Assembly: GCF_002355635.1 (NCBI RefSeq)
Contig: NZ_AP017558.1
Span: forward strand, 2,294,001-2,358,000
DNA: 64,000 nt
Direction: 5' to 3'
From: Halopenitus persicus
GTDB taxonomy: Archaea; Halobacteriota; Halobacteria; Halobacteriales; Haloferacaceae
Shown one piece after another: positions 16,543 through 25,161 of this stretch. Both the position numbers and the translations under genes were made by a program. Under the pieces are notes generated by a model, which had not been told where the DNA came from, made no database searches, and worked only from the letters and a program-made list of their open reading frames with translations. Every line of letters begins with the position of its first letter. Position 1 is the stretch's first letter.

Positions 16543-17676
16543 TCAGAGCTCCAGCATCCGGTCGATCGCCAGCGACGCGAGCTCGGCCTCGCGGTCGGCG
16601 ACCTCGATCACGTTCCGCGGCTCGTCCTCGAGGAGCCCCTCGAGCACCCAGGTCAGGTAGTTCGGGTCGACCTGACGCATCGCGTTACAGTCCATGCAGG
16701 CGTCCCCGCACAGCGGCACCACGTTCACGTCCGGGTGCCACCGGTCGAGGTGGTTCGCGAGGTGGATCTCCGTGCCGATCGCCCACGTCTCGCCGGGGTC
16801 GGCCGCGGCGACCGCCTCGCGGATCGTCGCCGTCGACCCCACGACGTCGGCCGCCTCGACGACCTCTCGGCGGCACTCGGGGTGGACGATGACGTTCGCC
16901 TCCGGGTGGCGGTCGCGGACGGCCGCGACGTGGTCGGCCGTGAACCGCTCGTGAACCTGGCAGTAGCCGTCCCACAGGACGATCGACGCGTCGGCCACCG
17001 CCTCGGCGTCCGCGCCCGCCGGGTCCCAGGGGTCCCACTCGACGATCTCGTCGGCCATCCCGAGCCGGTGGGCCGTGTTCTCCCCGAGGTGCTTATCCGG
17101 GAGGAACAGGACCGTGTCGCCGCGATCGAGGGCGTACTCGAAGGCCTCGTGTGCGTTCGAGGAGGTGCAGACGAGCCCGCCCTGCTCGGCGCAGAACGCC
17201 TTCAGGTCCGCGTAGCTGTTCATGTACGTGACCGGGACGATCTCCGCGTCCGGCGCGGCCGCGGTCAGCTCCGCCCAGGCGTCGTCCACCTGCAGCGCCT
17301 CGGCCATCCCGGCCATCGGACACGACGCCTCCATACTGGGGAGGATCACCGTCTGGTCGTCGTCGGTGATGACGTCGGCCGACTCGGCCATGAACGTGAC
17401 GCCACAGAAGACGACGTACTCGGCGTCGGCCGCGGCGGCGCGCTCGCTCAACCCGTAGGAGTCGCCGACGAAGTCGGCGTGCTCCACGATCTCGCGGCGC
17501 TGGTAGTTGTGGCCGAGGATCACCACGTCATCGCCCAGCGCCTCGCGCGCCGCGTCGATCCGCTCCGTTCGCTCGGCCTCGGTCAGATCCCGATATCGCG
17601 GCGGCAACCGCTCGAGATCGTCGTATTTGAAGAGACTGAGATCCGTTTCGAGGGATGTCGATTTGAGTTCTGGCAT
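16543..17676 (-). CDS. nadA: Quinolinate synthase, iron-sulfur enzyme
   Basis: 377 residues from ATG 17676. It condenses iminoaspartate with dihydroxyacetone phosphate to quinolinate. Family motifs include [50 protein letters not shown] and [12 protein letters not shown]. Cys91, Cys170 and one of Cys323/327/330 would hold the [4Fe-4S] cluster. A TTG at 17712 would extend the N-terminus by 12 residues, but the AT-rich promoter palindrome at 17721-17734 places transcription start near 17700, after that TTG, so I prefer the ATG. First gene of nadA-nadB-nadC. Confidence 0.94.
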   Translation of the reverse strand: MPELKSTSLETDLSLFKYDDLERLPPRYRDLTEAERTERIDAAREALGDDVVILGHNYQRREIVEHADFVGDSYGLSERAAAADAEYVVFCGVTFMAESADVITDDDQTVILPSMEASCPMAGMAEALQVDDAWAELTAAAPDAEIVPVTYMNSYADLKAFCAEQGGLVCTSSNAHEAFEYALDRGDTVLFLPDKHLGENTAHRLGMADEIVEWDPWDPAGADAEAVADASIVLWDGYCQVHERFTADHVAAVRDRHPEANVIVHPECRREVVEAADVVGSTATIREAVAAADPGETWAIGTEIHLANHLDRWHPDVNVVPLCGDACMDCNAMRQVDPNYLTWVLEGLLEDEPRNVIEVADREAELASLAIDRMLEL

Positions 17677-17717
17677 GGGTTGTGGTTCGTGTAGTGTCTC
17701 AACCGTCGACAACGACT

Positions 17718-17740
17718 ATTGATAAAATTTTATCTTCAAT
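17718..17740 (-). promoter_or_regulatory. Palindromic promoter region of nadABC
   Basis: A perfect 14-bp palindrome GATAAAATTTTATC (17721-17734) contains the TATA-like box of nadA, with ATTGA/TCAAT arms outside it. A repressor binding here would block the basal factors. A second perfect palindrome, CCACGATCGTGG, lies at 17793-17804 between nadA and the divergent gene. Confidence 0.45.
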
Positions 17741-17897
17741 CTTGAATTCGAACTCGCATTTTGATTCGATATGGCTATGGAAGATATCTAATCCACGATC
17801 GTGGGTTAATAATGTCTTTAAAGGTTCGATATCCGCGGCCGTGAACCGATCGTGTCTCCACGCACCACTTATATACTATCACGTTCATAGATACCAT

Positions 17898-18293
17898 ATG
17901 ACGCGATTACTTCTGGGGTTGCTTGGCGCCCTCCTCGCGGTCCTGCCGGACCGAACGCTCACCGTCTACGAGTCCGTCGCCCTCGAGTCGGCCGGCGAGG
18001 CGACCCCGAAGCCCTGGCTCGAATCGGCGATCCGGGTCGAGGGGATCGCATACCTCGCGATCGCCCTCATCGGCGGCCGGCCCTACCGATGGTTGGCGAC
18101 GCTCGTCGGCGTGATCGGTGCCGTCGTCATCGCCGTCCCGCGACGCTACCTCGGTGCCGGCGCGTCGGTCGCCTACGACCGACCCGGGGACCTCGAGTGG
18201 TCAGATCGGTTCGTCTCCGTGGTTCGCGCGATCGGAGCGGGCTGCGTGCTGTTCGCGATCGGCGTTCGGCGGCGGCGAGACGGGGACACATGA
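17898..18293 (+). CDS. Small membrane protein of unknown function
   Basis: 131 residues from ATG 17898, chosen because TTATATA (17869-17875) is centred 26 bp upstream. Hydrophobic segments lie at about 2-17, 48-60, 64-82 and 103-121; a basic tail (RRRRDGDT) follows. It is divergent from nadA across a 220-bp AT-rich region with palindromes. I recognise no family and can only say that it is probably a three- or four-helix membrane protein. Confidence 0.6.
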   Translation: MTRLLLGLLGALLAVLPDRTLTVYESVALESAGEATPKPWLESAIRVEGIAYLAIALIGGRPYRWLATLVGVIGAVVIAVPRRYLGAGASVAYDRPGDLEWSDRFVSVVRAIGAGCVLFAIGVRRRRDGDT

Positions 18294-18360
18294 GCTGTCT
18301 TGCCGTCGGGATTGAGGGTGTCCGTTCCTACCCCTACTCAGGCCTTTTATCCGTTCGCCG

Positions 18361-18804
18361 TCACTCCTCACCAACCAGTGACGGAAGGCGTGTCTCGAAC
18401 AGACGGTCAAGAGCCGTCCAGAGTATCTCCGTCGGGATGATCTGCTCGAACGCGGCGGCCTCACGAGCCGGCCGGTTCATTCCCTCGGTTCGGTATTGAA
18501 AGTGGACGCTGCCGAGATCCGGATGATCCCGGTCACGATGCCAGCCACAATTGAATCCCGTGTTCGGGTCCGCATAGTGGATGCGATAGTACGGCGTCTC
18601 GGATTTGAACCGCCATTCGACGTCAAGGGTGGGAGTAGCCGGTCCCGTCGGTGGTGAGATTCTATCGGGATCGATCCGCGCTCGAATCGATCGTTTGCGA
18701 ATGCTGTCCGGTTCGTACGTGACGGTAGTGACCACCGGATATCGTTGCAGGACGTCCTTTAACCCCCGATAGGTCGAGCTGTCGATCGTTCCTGGCAAGC
18801 CCAT
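18361..18804 (-). CDS. TumE-like putative toxin
   Basis: 147 residues from ATG 18804. The middle carries VEWRFKSETPYYRIHYADP and GWHRDRDHPDLGSVHFQY, a His/Asp-rich beta region that resembles TumE (DUF6516) toxins of small HTH-paired modules, which share a strand rich in aromatic and His residues. It follows an HTH-domain gene on the same strand with only 5 bp between them. The toxin reading is inference from family resemblance and from the pairing; the alternative is an uncharacterised protein co-regulated with the HTH protein. Confidence 0.5.
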   Translation of the reverse strand: MGLPGTIDSSTYRGLKDVLQRYPVVTTVTYEPDSIRKRSIRARIDPDRISPPTGPATPTLDVEWRFKSETPYYRIHYADPNTGFNCGWHRDRDHPDLGSVHFQYRTEGMNRPAREAAAFEQIIPTEILWTALDRLFETRLPSLVGEE

Positions 18805-18809
18805 CGTCG

Positions 18810-19334
18810 TCACACCGGCACGACGTCCCGATCGCTCGCCCAGTCGTACTCGTTGAGGGCAGCACGAACGATGGGGATCCGGTCGTCGAGATGCTCCCAA
18901 TCGGCGGCGACCTCACGCCGCTCCTCGACCTCGTCGGGGTCGTCCACGTCCGCGATGCTTGCCCGAAGCTCGCCCGGCGTCTCCACGTCGTAGGTCGTTT
19001 TCCACGCCGCGATCTCGGACTGCATCGACTCGAGGACGTCGGTCAGCTCTTCACGGTCGTGTTCACGCTGTAGCGCCGCGACCTCGCGGTAGGTCGCCAT
19101 CAACCGATCGACGCAGTATAGCGAACGATCCGCCCGTTCGATCCGACGAAGAACGTCGTCCTCGACGAGCTGGTCGAGGTATTTTTGAGCGGTTTTCACG
19201 GAGACGCCGGTCTCCTCGGCGACCCACGCTGGGCTCCGTGGTGTTCGAAGCGTCCGTGCGGCGGCTCGTACCCGGTCACCCCGGGTCATCGCGTCGCGAG
19301 CGTGATCGTCGCTCGGTTCGGTGTTATCGGACAT
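18810..19334 (-). CDS. Winged-helix DNA-binding protein, likely antitoxin or repressor
   Basis: 174 residues from ATG 19334. The winged helix (about 20-80) reads RVRAAARTLRTPRSPAWVAEE, then GVSVKTAQKYLDQLVEDDVLRRI, and RSLYCVDRLMATYREVAAL follows; the C-terminal half is a charged helical region (REELTDVLESMQSEIAAW). The pair HTH then TumE-like, with a 5-bp gap, is the arrangement of a toxin-antitoxin unit in which the first gene represses its own promoter. An A/T-rich segment with TATA-like sequences lies just upstream (about 19345-19385). Confidence 0.65.
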   Translation of the reverse strand: MSDNTEPSDDHARDAMTRGDRVRAAARTLRTPRSPAWVAEETGVSVKTAQKYLDQLVEDDVLRRIERADRSLYCVDRLMATYREVAALQREHDREELTDVLESMQSEIAAWKTTYDVETPGELRASIADVDDPDEVEERREVAADWEHLDDRIPIVRAALNEYDWASDRDVVPV

Positions 19335-19811
19335 ACGATCGAATAGACTGTTATTGAATATATATCTATTGTACTGAATATTAGTAACCGACGATCGAGG
19401 ACTCGGGATCTCCAAACGCATACTGCCTCCCTCGAAGCCGGAACGTATAAGAAACAGAAGCCCACACTCACACCCGTGCCGACCGCCGCGTCCATCCGGA
19501 GCACGACCTCGCCGCCAGCGACGCGGCTTTTCTCGAAAAAACGCGCGTGAAACGCCCACCGGCGGGAGTGGCGACCCCGTCCCGGGCGGCCTCCGACCAC
19601 TCCACACAGCGACGCGTTTGCGGTCGCGTCGGCGATCGTCGGATCGACGATCGCCGACCGATACCATCCGACCGATTCCGTCCAACCGACTCGAACACGA
19701 CCGGCCCGAACACGACCCGAACACGAAAGACGACCCGAACACGACAGACGACCCGAACACGACAGACGACCCGAACCACGACCATAACACGACCTACCAC
19801 CCGATCCCACG
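19335..19811. other. Gene-free stretch upstream of dapA
   Basis: About 477 bp between divergent genes. The left part (19340-19390) is AT-rich and should hold the promoter of the HTH/TumE-like pair. The right part holds an 18-bp tandem array just before dapA. The frames open here read as biased low-complexity sequence (Arg/Ser or Asp/Asn/Thr repeats) and are not credible genes. Confidence 0.6.
19716..19780. repeat. 18-bp tandem repeat upstream of dapA
   Basis: Copies of CCCGAACACGACAGACGA start at 19716 (one mismatch), 19734 and 19752, with a partial copy at 19770, ending about 30 bp before the dapA start. The array sits where the dapA promoter should be. Confidence 0.85.
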
Positions 19812-20747
19812 ATGACCACCACGACACCCTTCGAGGGCGTGATGCCCGCGATGACGACCCCCTTCGACGAATCGAACGAGATCGACCACGACCAGCTGGC
19901 CGCCAACGCGCAGTACCTGGAGGCCGCCGGCGTCGACGGGCTGGTGCCCGTCGGCTCGACCGGCGAGTCGGCCACGCTCACCCACGACGAGCACGTCGAC
20001 GTGATCGAGACGGTTTCGGAGGCCGTCGACGACGTCCCCGTGATCGCGGGGACCGGCTCGAACAACACTGCGGAGGCGCTTTCCCTGTCCCGGCGTGCGG
20101 CCGACGCCGACGCGGACGGCCTCCTGCTCATCTCGCCGTACTACAACATGCCCGAGCCCGAGGGATTCTACGAACACTACACCGCGATCGCCGACGCGGT
20201 CGACCTGCCGCAGATCGTCTACAACGTTCCCTCCCGAACCGGCCGGTCGATCCCGGTCGACGTCACCGCCCGCCTCGCCGAACACGAGAACATCGTCGGC
20301 TACAAGGCGGCCTCGGGCGACCTCGGGCTGATAAGCGAGGTCATCGAGCGGACCGCCGACGAGGAGTTCGCGGTCCTCTCGGGCGATGACGGGATCACCC
20401 TGCCGATCCTCTCGATCGGCGGAACCGGCACGATAAGCGTCGTCGCGAACGTCGAGCCCGAGCGCACCTGCGCGATGGTCGGCGCGGCGCTCGCGGGGGA
20501 TTACGAGCGCGCCCGCGCGATCCACCACGAGCTCTCGCCGCTGTGTCGTGAGCTCTTCGTCGAGACGAACCCCATCCCGGTCAAGGAGGCGATGTCCATC
20601 CGCGACCGCGGCCGGCCGGACGTCCGGTCGCCGCTCACCCGTCTCTCCGCGGAGCATCGCGACTCGCTCGCCGATCTGCTCGCGGAGTACGAGACGGCCG
20701 TCCCCGGCGAGAGCGGGTCCCTGCCGACCGAGGAGGCGTCGCGATGA
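19812..20747 (+). CDS. dapA: 4-hydroxy-tetrahydrodipicolinate synthase
   Basis: 311 residues. It condenses pyruvate with aspartate semialdehyde, the first committed step of lysine/diaminopimelate synthesis. Active-site residues are in place: the Schiff-base Lys165 (VGYKAASGD), Tyr137 in YNVPSRTG, and the GSTGES loop (48-53). First gene of the six-gene dap operon; its stop overlaps the dapB start by 4 bp (ATGA). Confidence 0.95.
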   Translation: MTTTTPFEGVMPAMTTPFDESNEIDHDQLAANAQYLEAAGVDGLVPVGSTGESATLTHDEHVDVIETVSEAVDDVPVIAGTGSNNTAEALSLSRRAADADADGLLLISPYYNMPEPEGFYEHYTAIADAVDLPQIVYNVPSRTGRSIPVDVTARLAEHENIVGYKAASGDLGLISEVIERTADEEFAVLSGDDGITLPILSIGGTGTISVVANVEPERTCAMVGAALAGDYERARAIHHELSPLCRELFVETNPIPVKEAMSIRDRGRPDVRSPLTRLSAEHRDSLADLLAEYETAVPGESGSLPTEEASR

Positions 20748-21544
20748 CCGAGGGCACCGCGAACGATGCTCCCCTTCGCGTCGCCGTCACCGGCGCCGGC
20801 GGCCGGATGGGCCGCGAGGTGATCGAGGCGGCCGTCGACCGCGAGGGGCTGGCGGTCGCGCTGGCGGTCAATCGCACCGAAACCGAGCCCGTGGCCGGCG
20901 TCGCCGTCGACCCCGCGGACGAGTTTGCCGACCGACTCCCGGCTGTCGAGCCGGACGTCGTCGTCGACTTCACCGGTCCCGACTCGGCGGTCGCATACGC
21001 CGAGGCCTGCGCCGCCGCCGGCGTCCCGCTGGTCACCGGGACCACCGGCTTCGACGACGCCCAGCTGGGGACACTCCGCGACGCGGCCGACGCGATCCCC
21101 GTGTTGAAGGCGGCCAACTTCTCGCGGGGCATCGCCGCGCTGCGCCGCGCGGTCCGTGAGGCGGCCGCGGCCCTGCCCGCCGCCGACGTCGAGGTGACCG
21201 AGACCCACCACAACGGGAAACGCGACGCGCCCTCGGGCACCGCGAACACGCTCCTCGAGGACGTCGAGGACGTCCGCGCGGACCTCTCCCCGGACGGCCG
21301 AGTCCACGGACGCGAGGGCGACGCGCCCCGCCAGCCGGGCGAGATCGGCGTGCACGCCCGGCGGGCGGGCGACGTCACCGGCGAGCACGAGGTGCTTCTC
21401 GCGGGCAATCACGAGGTCCTCGAGCTCACCCACCGGGCCGGCGACCGCGGCGTGTTCGCCGCCGGCGCGCTCGACGCTGCGGTCTGGCTGGCCGACCGGC
21501 CGGCCGGCTGGTACGACTTCGGCGACGTCATCGACGACGCGTGA
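20744..21544 (+). CDS. dapB: 4-hydroxy-tetrahydrodipicolinate reductase
   Basis: 266 residues. It reduces the DapA product using NAD(P)H to tetrahydrodipicolinate. An N-terminal Rossmann motif VTGAGGRMGREV (15-26) and the catalytic region TETHHNGKRDAPSGTA with the conserved His-His and Lys are clear; FAAGALDAAVWL closes the C-terminal domain. It starts within the dapA stop codon (ATGA), implying coupled translation. Confidence 0.95.
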   Translation: MTEGTANDAPLRVAVTGAGGRMGREVIEAAVDREGLAVALAVNRTETEPVAGVAVDPADEFADRLPAVEPDVVVDFTGPDSAVAYAEACAAAGVPLVTGTTGFDDAQLGTLRDAADAIPVLKAANFSRGIAALRRAVREAAAALPAADVEVTETHHNGKRDAPSGTANTLLEDVEDVRADLSPDGRVHGREGDAPRQPGEIGVHARRAGDVTGEHEVLLAGNHEVLELTHRAGDRGVFAAGALDAAVWLADRPAGWYDFGDVIDDA

Positions 21545-21570
21545 GTTCGCGACCGCTCCCGGAACCGACG

Positions 21571-21580
21571 GGTAAAAACC
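21571..21580 (+). promoter_or_regulatory. TATA-like box before dapD
   Basis: GGTAAAAACC is centred about 28 bp before the dapD ATG in the only real gap of the operon (58 bp), so dapD and the genes after it may have an internal leaderless promoter. Confidence 0.4.
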
Positions 21581-21602
21581 CCCACTCCACCATTCATCGA
21601 CA

Positions 21603-22442
21603 ATGACACTCAAAGCAGACGTCAACGACCTGTGGCGACGCTCCGAACAGGGACTCTCGGCAGATCAGACGACCGCGGACGACGAGGCGGTCCTCGACGA
21701 CTTCCTCGATGCCCTCGAGGCCGGGGACGTTCGCGCGGCCGAGAAGACCGGCACCGAGGTAACCTCCTGGGAGGCGAACGCCTGGGTGAAGCGGGGGATC
21801 CTCCTCAACTTCGGGCTCCGCGAGACCGAGGGGCGAAGCTACGGCGACGTCACCTACCACGACGTCCTCCCGCTGCGGGAGACCGCGGATCTGGGCGAGC
21901 GCGGGACCCGAAACACGCCGGACGGCACCGCGATCCGGCGGGGTGCGCATCTCGGGAGCGACTGCATCATGATGAGCCCCTCGTTCGTCAACGTCGGCGC
22001 CCACGTCGGCGACGGGACGCTCGTCGACTCCTGTGACACGGTCGGCTCCTGCGCGCAGATCGGCGAAAACGTCAAGCTCGGCGCGAACACGCTGATCGGC
22101 GGCGTGCTCGAGCCGGTCGAGGACGCACCCGTGGTCATCGAGGATGACGTCTCCCTGGGCGCGGGCTGCCGGGTCACCTCCGGGTTCCGCGTCGGCGAGC
22201 ACTCGATCGTCGGCGAGAACACGCTGCTTACCCCGCGGATCCCCGTCTACGACCTCGTCGAGGAGGAGGTCATCTTCGGCCACCTCCCCGCGAACCGCCG
22301 CGCGTTCACCCGGATGGTCGAGTCCTCCGTGAGCGACCACGACCTCTTCGAGGGCGGCGCCTACAAGCCCGCCGTCGTCGCGACCGACGTCGAGGACGAG
22401 ACCCTCGAGGCCACCCAGCGGGAGGAGGCACTCCGGGAATGA
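21603..22442 (+). CDS. dapD: Tetrahydrodipicolinate N-succinyltransferase
   Basis: 279 residues. The left-handed beta-helix of hexapeptide repeats is visible from about residue 115 on (GAHLGSDCIMMSPSFVNVGA, HVGDGTLVDSCDTVGSC, QIGENVKLGANTLIGGVLEP). It succinylates tetrahydrodipicolinate using succinyl-CoA and thereby sets the pathway to the succinylase branch. The stop overlaps lysA by 4 bp (ATGA). Confidence 0.93.
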   Translation: MTLKADVNDLWRRSEQGLSADQTTADDEAVLDDFLDALEAGDVRAAEKTGTEVTSWEANAWVKRGILLNFGLRETEGRSYGDVTYHDVLPLRETADLGERGTRNTPDGTAIRRGAHLGSDCIMMSPSFVNVGAHVGDGTLVDSCDTVGSCAQIGENVKLGANTLIGGVLEPVEDAPVVIEDDVSLGAGCRVTSGFRVGEHSIVGENTLLTPRIPVYDLVEEEVIFGHLPANRRAFTRMVESSVSDHDLFEGGAYKPAVVATDVEDETLEATQREEALRE

Positions 22443-24034
22443 GCGACCCCGTTTCCGGGGACGCACCGCCGGCCGCGGGGGCGGGCGAGGCCGACGGCAC
22501 GACCGACGCCGGCGACACGGGCGAGTCGAGCGCGACCGAGCCCGCCGAGCCGCGAAACCCCGCGATACGCCGACTCGCGGACTGGGACCCGGATCGTCTC
22601 GAAGCCCTCGCCGACCGGTACGGAACGCCCCTGTACGTGATCGACCGGGACCGCGTCCGGGAGAACTGCGCCCGGCTCCGGGACGCCTTCCCCGACGCCG
22701 ACGTCAGGTACGCCGTGAAGGCCCACACCGGCCAGGCGGTCCTCCGAACCGTCGAGCGCGCCGGTCTCGCGGCCGAGTGCGCCTCCGCGGGCGAACTCGA
22801 GCGCGCGCTCGCGGCCGGCTTCCCCGGCGACCGGATCCACTACACTGCCGTCAACCCGCCGGCACGTGACCTCGACCGCGTCGTCGACCGCTGGCGCGAG
22901 CACCCCGGGATCACGATCACCGCCGGCGCGGTCGACACCCTCGACCGGCTGGCCGAGCGCGGCTTCGACGGCCGGGTCTGCATCCGGGTGACCCCCGGCG
23001 TCGACGCGGGTCACCACGAGAAGGTCCGCACCGGCGCGCACGCCAAGTTCGGCGTCCCGTACGACCGCGCCGCGAGCGTCGTCCGTGAGACGGCCGATCG
23101 TTTCGACGTCGTCGGGATCCACGCCCACGCCGGCTCCGGAATCGACGCCGAGGGACTCGACCGCCACCGCGAGCTCGTTTCGCGGATGGGCGCGTTGGCG
23201 CGCCGGCTCGTCGCCCCCGAATCGGGAGGCGAGGAGGACGGCGATGCGGACCCGGTCGCCCTCGAATACGTCGACGTCGGCGGCGGCTTCGGCGTCCCCT
23301 ACCGCGACGAGGAACCCCCGCTCGATCTCCCAGCCGTCGCCGACGCGACGCGGAAGGCGTTCGAGACGGCGATCGACGACGTTCGAACGGATCACGAGGC
23401 GGCGGCCGAGATCGACCTCGCGGTCGAACCCGGTCGCTACGTGGTCGCCGACGCCGGCGTCCTCCTGACGCGGGTCAACACCGTCAAGCCGACCCCGGAG
23501 ACCACGGTCGCCGGCGTCGACGCCGGGATGACCGACCTGCTCCGCCCCGCGATGTACGACGCGTTCCACCCGATCCGAAACTGCTCGGTCGAGACCGGCT
23601 CCGCGACGGAAACCGGCACTGCAACCGAGACCGACGACGACGGACGCGACGACCGCGAGACCGTTCCGGTCACGGTCGCCGGCCCCATTTGTGAGAGCGC
23701 GGACGTGTTCTGTGAAAACCGGCCGCTGCCGGCCCCGGAGCGCGGCGACCTCCTCGCGGTCGGGATCGCGGGCGCGTACGGCTACGAGATGGCCAGCCAG
23801 TACAACTCCCGGCCGCGACCGGCCGAAGTCGCGATCGGCGCCGAGGCGGCCGAAACCGCCGGCACCGGTGCAGACTCGAACACGGCGGGCTCCGAACCGA
23901 TCCTCGTTCGCGACCGCGAGACGATCGCGGACGTGACCGCCGTCGAACGCCGGGCGGGCTACGAGGGACTCGCAGCGCTCGCGGACCCGGCGGGCCCTGC
24001 TCACGGCGCGAGCGCCACGGAGGACGACCGATGA
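22439..24034 (+). CDS. lysA: Diaminopimelate decarboxylase
   Basis: 531 residues, about 100 longer than typical. It decarboxylates meso-diaminopimelate to L-lysine with PLP. Lys94 in VRYAVKAHTGQAV is the Schiff-base lysine; HAHAGSGI, EPGRYVVADAG and CESADVFCENRPLP are the fold III decarboxylase motifs. The extra length is a low-complexity Gly/Ala/Glu N-terminus (1-38) and short acidic or Thr-rich insertions, for example ETGTATETDDDGRDD. It overlaps both neighbours by 4 bp. Confidence 0.94.
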   Translation: MSDPVSGDAPPAAGAGEADGTTDAGDTGESSATEPAEPRNPAIRRLADWDPDRLEALADRYGTPLYVIDRDRVRENCARLRDAFPDADVRYAVKAHTGQAVLRTVERAGLAAECASAGELERALAAGFPGDRIHYTAVNPPARDLDRVVDRWREHPGITITAGAVDTLDRLAERGFDGRVCIRVTPGVDAGHHEKVRTGAHAKFGVPYDRAASVVRETADRFDVVGIHAHAGSGIDAEGLDRHRELVSRMGALARRLVAPESGGEEDGDADPVALEYVDVGGGFGVPYRDEEPPLDLPAVADATRKAFETAIDDVRTDHEAAAEIDLAVEPGRYVVADAGVLLTRVNTVKPTPETTVAGVDAGMTDLLRPAMYDAFHPIRNCSVETGSATETGTATETDDDGRDDRETVPVTVAGPICESADVFCENRPLPAPERGDLLAVGIAGAYGYEMASQYNSRPRPAEVAIGAEAAETAGTGADSNTAGSEPILVRDRETIADVTAVERRAGYEGLAALADPAGPAHGASATEDDR

Positions 24035-25161
24035 CCGACGCGGGAACGGTCCCGTTCCGGAAGTACCACGGCACCGGAAACGACTTCATCGTCGTCGACG
24101 AGGCCGACGCCGAGCGGGCCGAACTCACCGAACTCGCGGACCGCCGCACGTTCGCGATCGCTCATTGCGACCGCGAGACCGGCGCCACCTCGCCGGGGAA
24201 GGGCCGTCGCGGAGCCGACGGCGTGCTGTTCCTCGGGATCGAGGACGCGGTCGATCCGACCCGCGTCACGATGTCGCTCGTCCAGCCGGACGGCTCGACG
24301 GCCGCGATGTGTGGTAACGGGGCGCGCGTCGTCGCCGCCTGGGCACGCGACCGCACCGGCGAGACCGAGTTCGTGATCGAGACGCCCGCCGGCGACCGGC
24401 GCGCGACGATCGACGCGAACGGTCGGGACGTCACGATCGAGATGGGAATTCCGCGGTTCGACCCCGACGGCGTCCCCGTCGATCGCTCGCTCGCGGCCGA
24501 TCCCGCGGTCCGGAACGGCGACGCCGACGCACCCCTGCTCGAGACCGAGATCGAGGGGCTGACCGTCTCGGCGGTGAACACCGGCGTCCCGCACGCGGTG
24601 GCGTTCCTTGAGGGCGACCGCAACGGCGACGATGCCGGCACCACCGACGACGTGAACCTCGATGACGTGGACATCGACGACGTCGACCTCGAGGCGGTCG
24701 CCGAGCCCGTACGCCACGCCGACGTCTTCCCCGAGGGCGCGAACGTGAACCTCGCCCAGCGCGTCGAGTACGTCCCCGACGACGGGTCGGCTGACGACCG
24801 CGAGTTCGACGGGCTCGTCCCCACGTACCGCCAGCGCACCTTCGAACGGGGCGTGGAGGGCGAGACTCGCTCCTGTGGCACCGGCGCAGTCGCGATCGCG
24901 GCGGTCGCGCGTCGGACCGGGCGCGTCGACGCCGAGACCGTTCGCTCACGTCCGCCGGGTGGGGAACTCGAGATCACGGTTCCCGAGGAGGGCCCCGCGA
25001 CCCTCTCCGGGCCGGTCGCCGAGGAGGGCGCCGGCGAACTCCGGTCGGACCCCGACGTCGATCCGGACCGGGCCGCCAGCGCCATGCCCGCGGTCGATCC
25101 GGGCGGCGAGTCGGGCATCGACTCGGCCAGCGACCCTGATTCCGAACCCAACTCACGATGA
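24031..25161 (+). CDS. dapF: Diaminopimelate epimerase
   Basis: 376 residues (family usually about 275-290). It converts LL- to meso-diaminopimelate with two active-site cysteines, here Cys94 (MCGNGARV) and Cys282 (GETRSCGTGAVA). GTGNDFIVVD marks the N-terminal domain. Extra length comes from an acidic insertion (NGDDAGTTDDVNLDDVDIDD) and a low-complexity tail after residue 325. ATGA overlaps join it to lysA and dapE. Confidence 0.94.
   Translation: MTDAGTVPFRKYHGTGNDFIVVDEADAERAELTELADRRTFAIAHCDRETGATSPGKGRRGADGVLFLGIEDAVDPTRVTMSLVQPDGSTAAMCGNGARVVAAWARDRTGETEFVIETPAGDRRATIDANGRDVTIEMGIPRFDPDGVPVDRSLAADPAVRNGDADAPLLETEIEGLTVSAVNTGVPHAVAFLEGDRNGDDAGTTDDVNLDDVDIDDVDLEAVAEPVRHADVFPEGANVNLAQRVEYVPDDGSADDREFDGLVPTYRQRTFERGVEGETRSCGTGAVAIAAVARRTGRVDAETVRSRPPGGELEITVPEEGPATLSGPVAEEGAGELRSDPDVDPDRAASAMPAVDPGGESGIDSASDPDSEPNSR

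Noticed and set aside
15355-17694. A 779-codon plus-strand frame opposite nadB and nadA
   Set aside because: Spans two well-supported minus-strand genes and has no recognisable fold.
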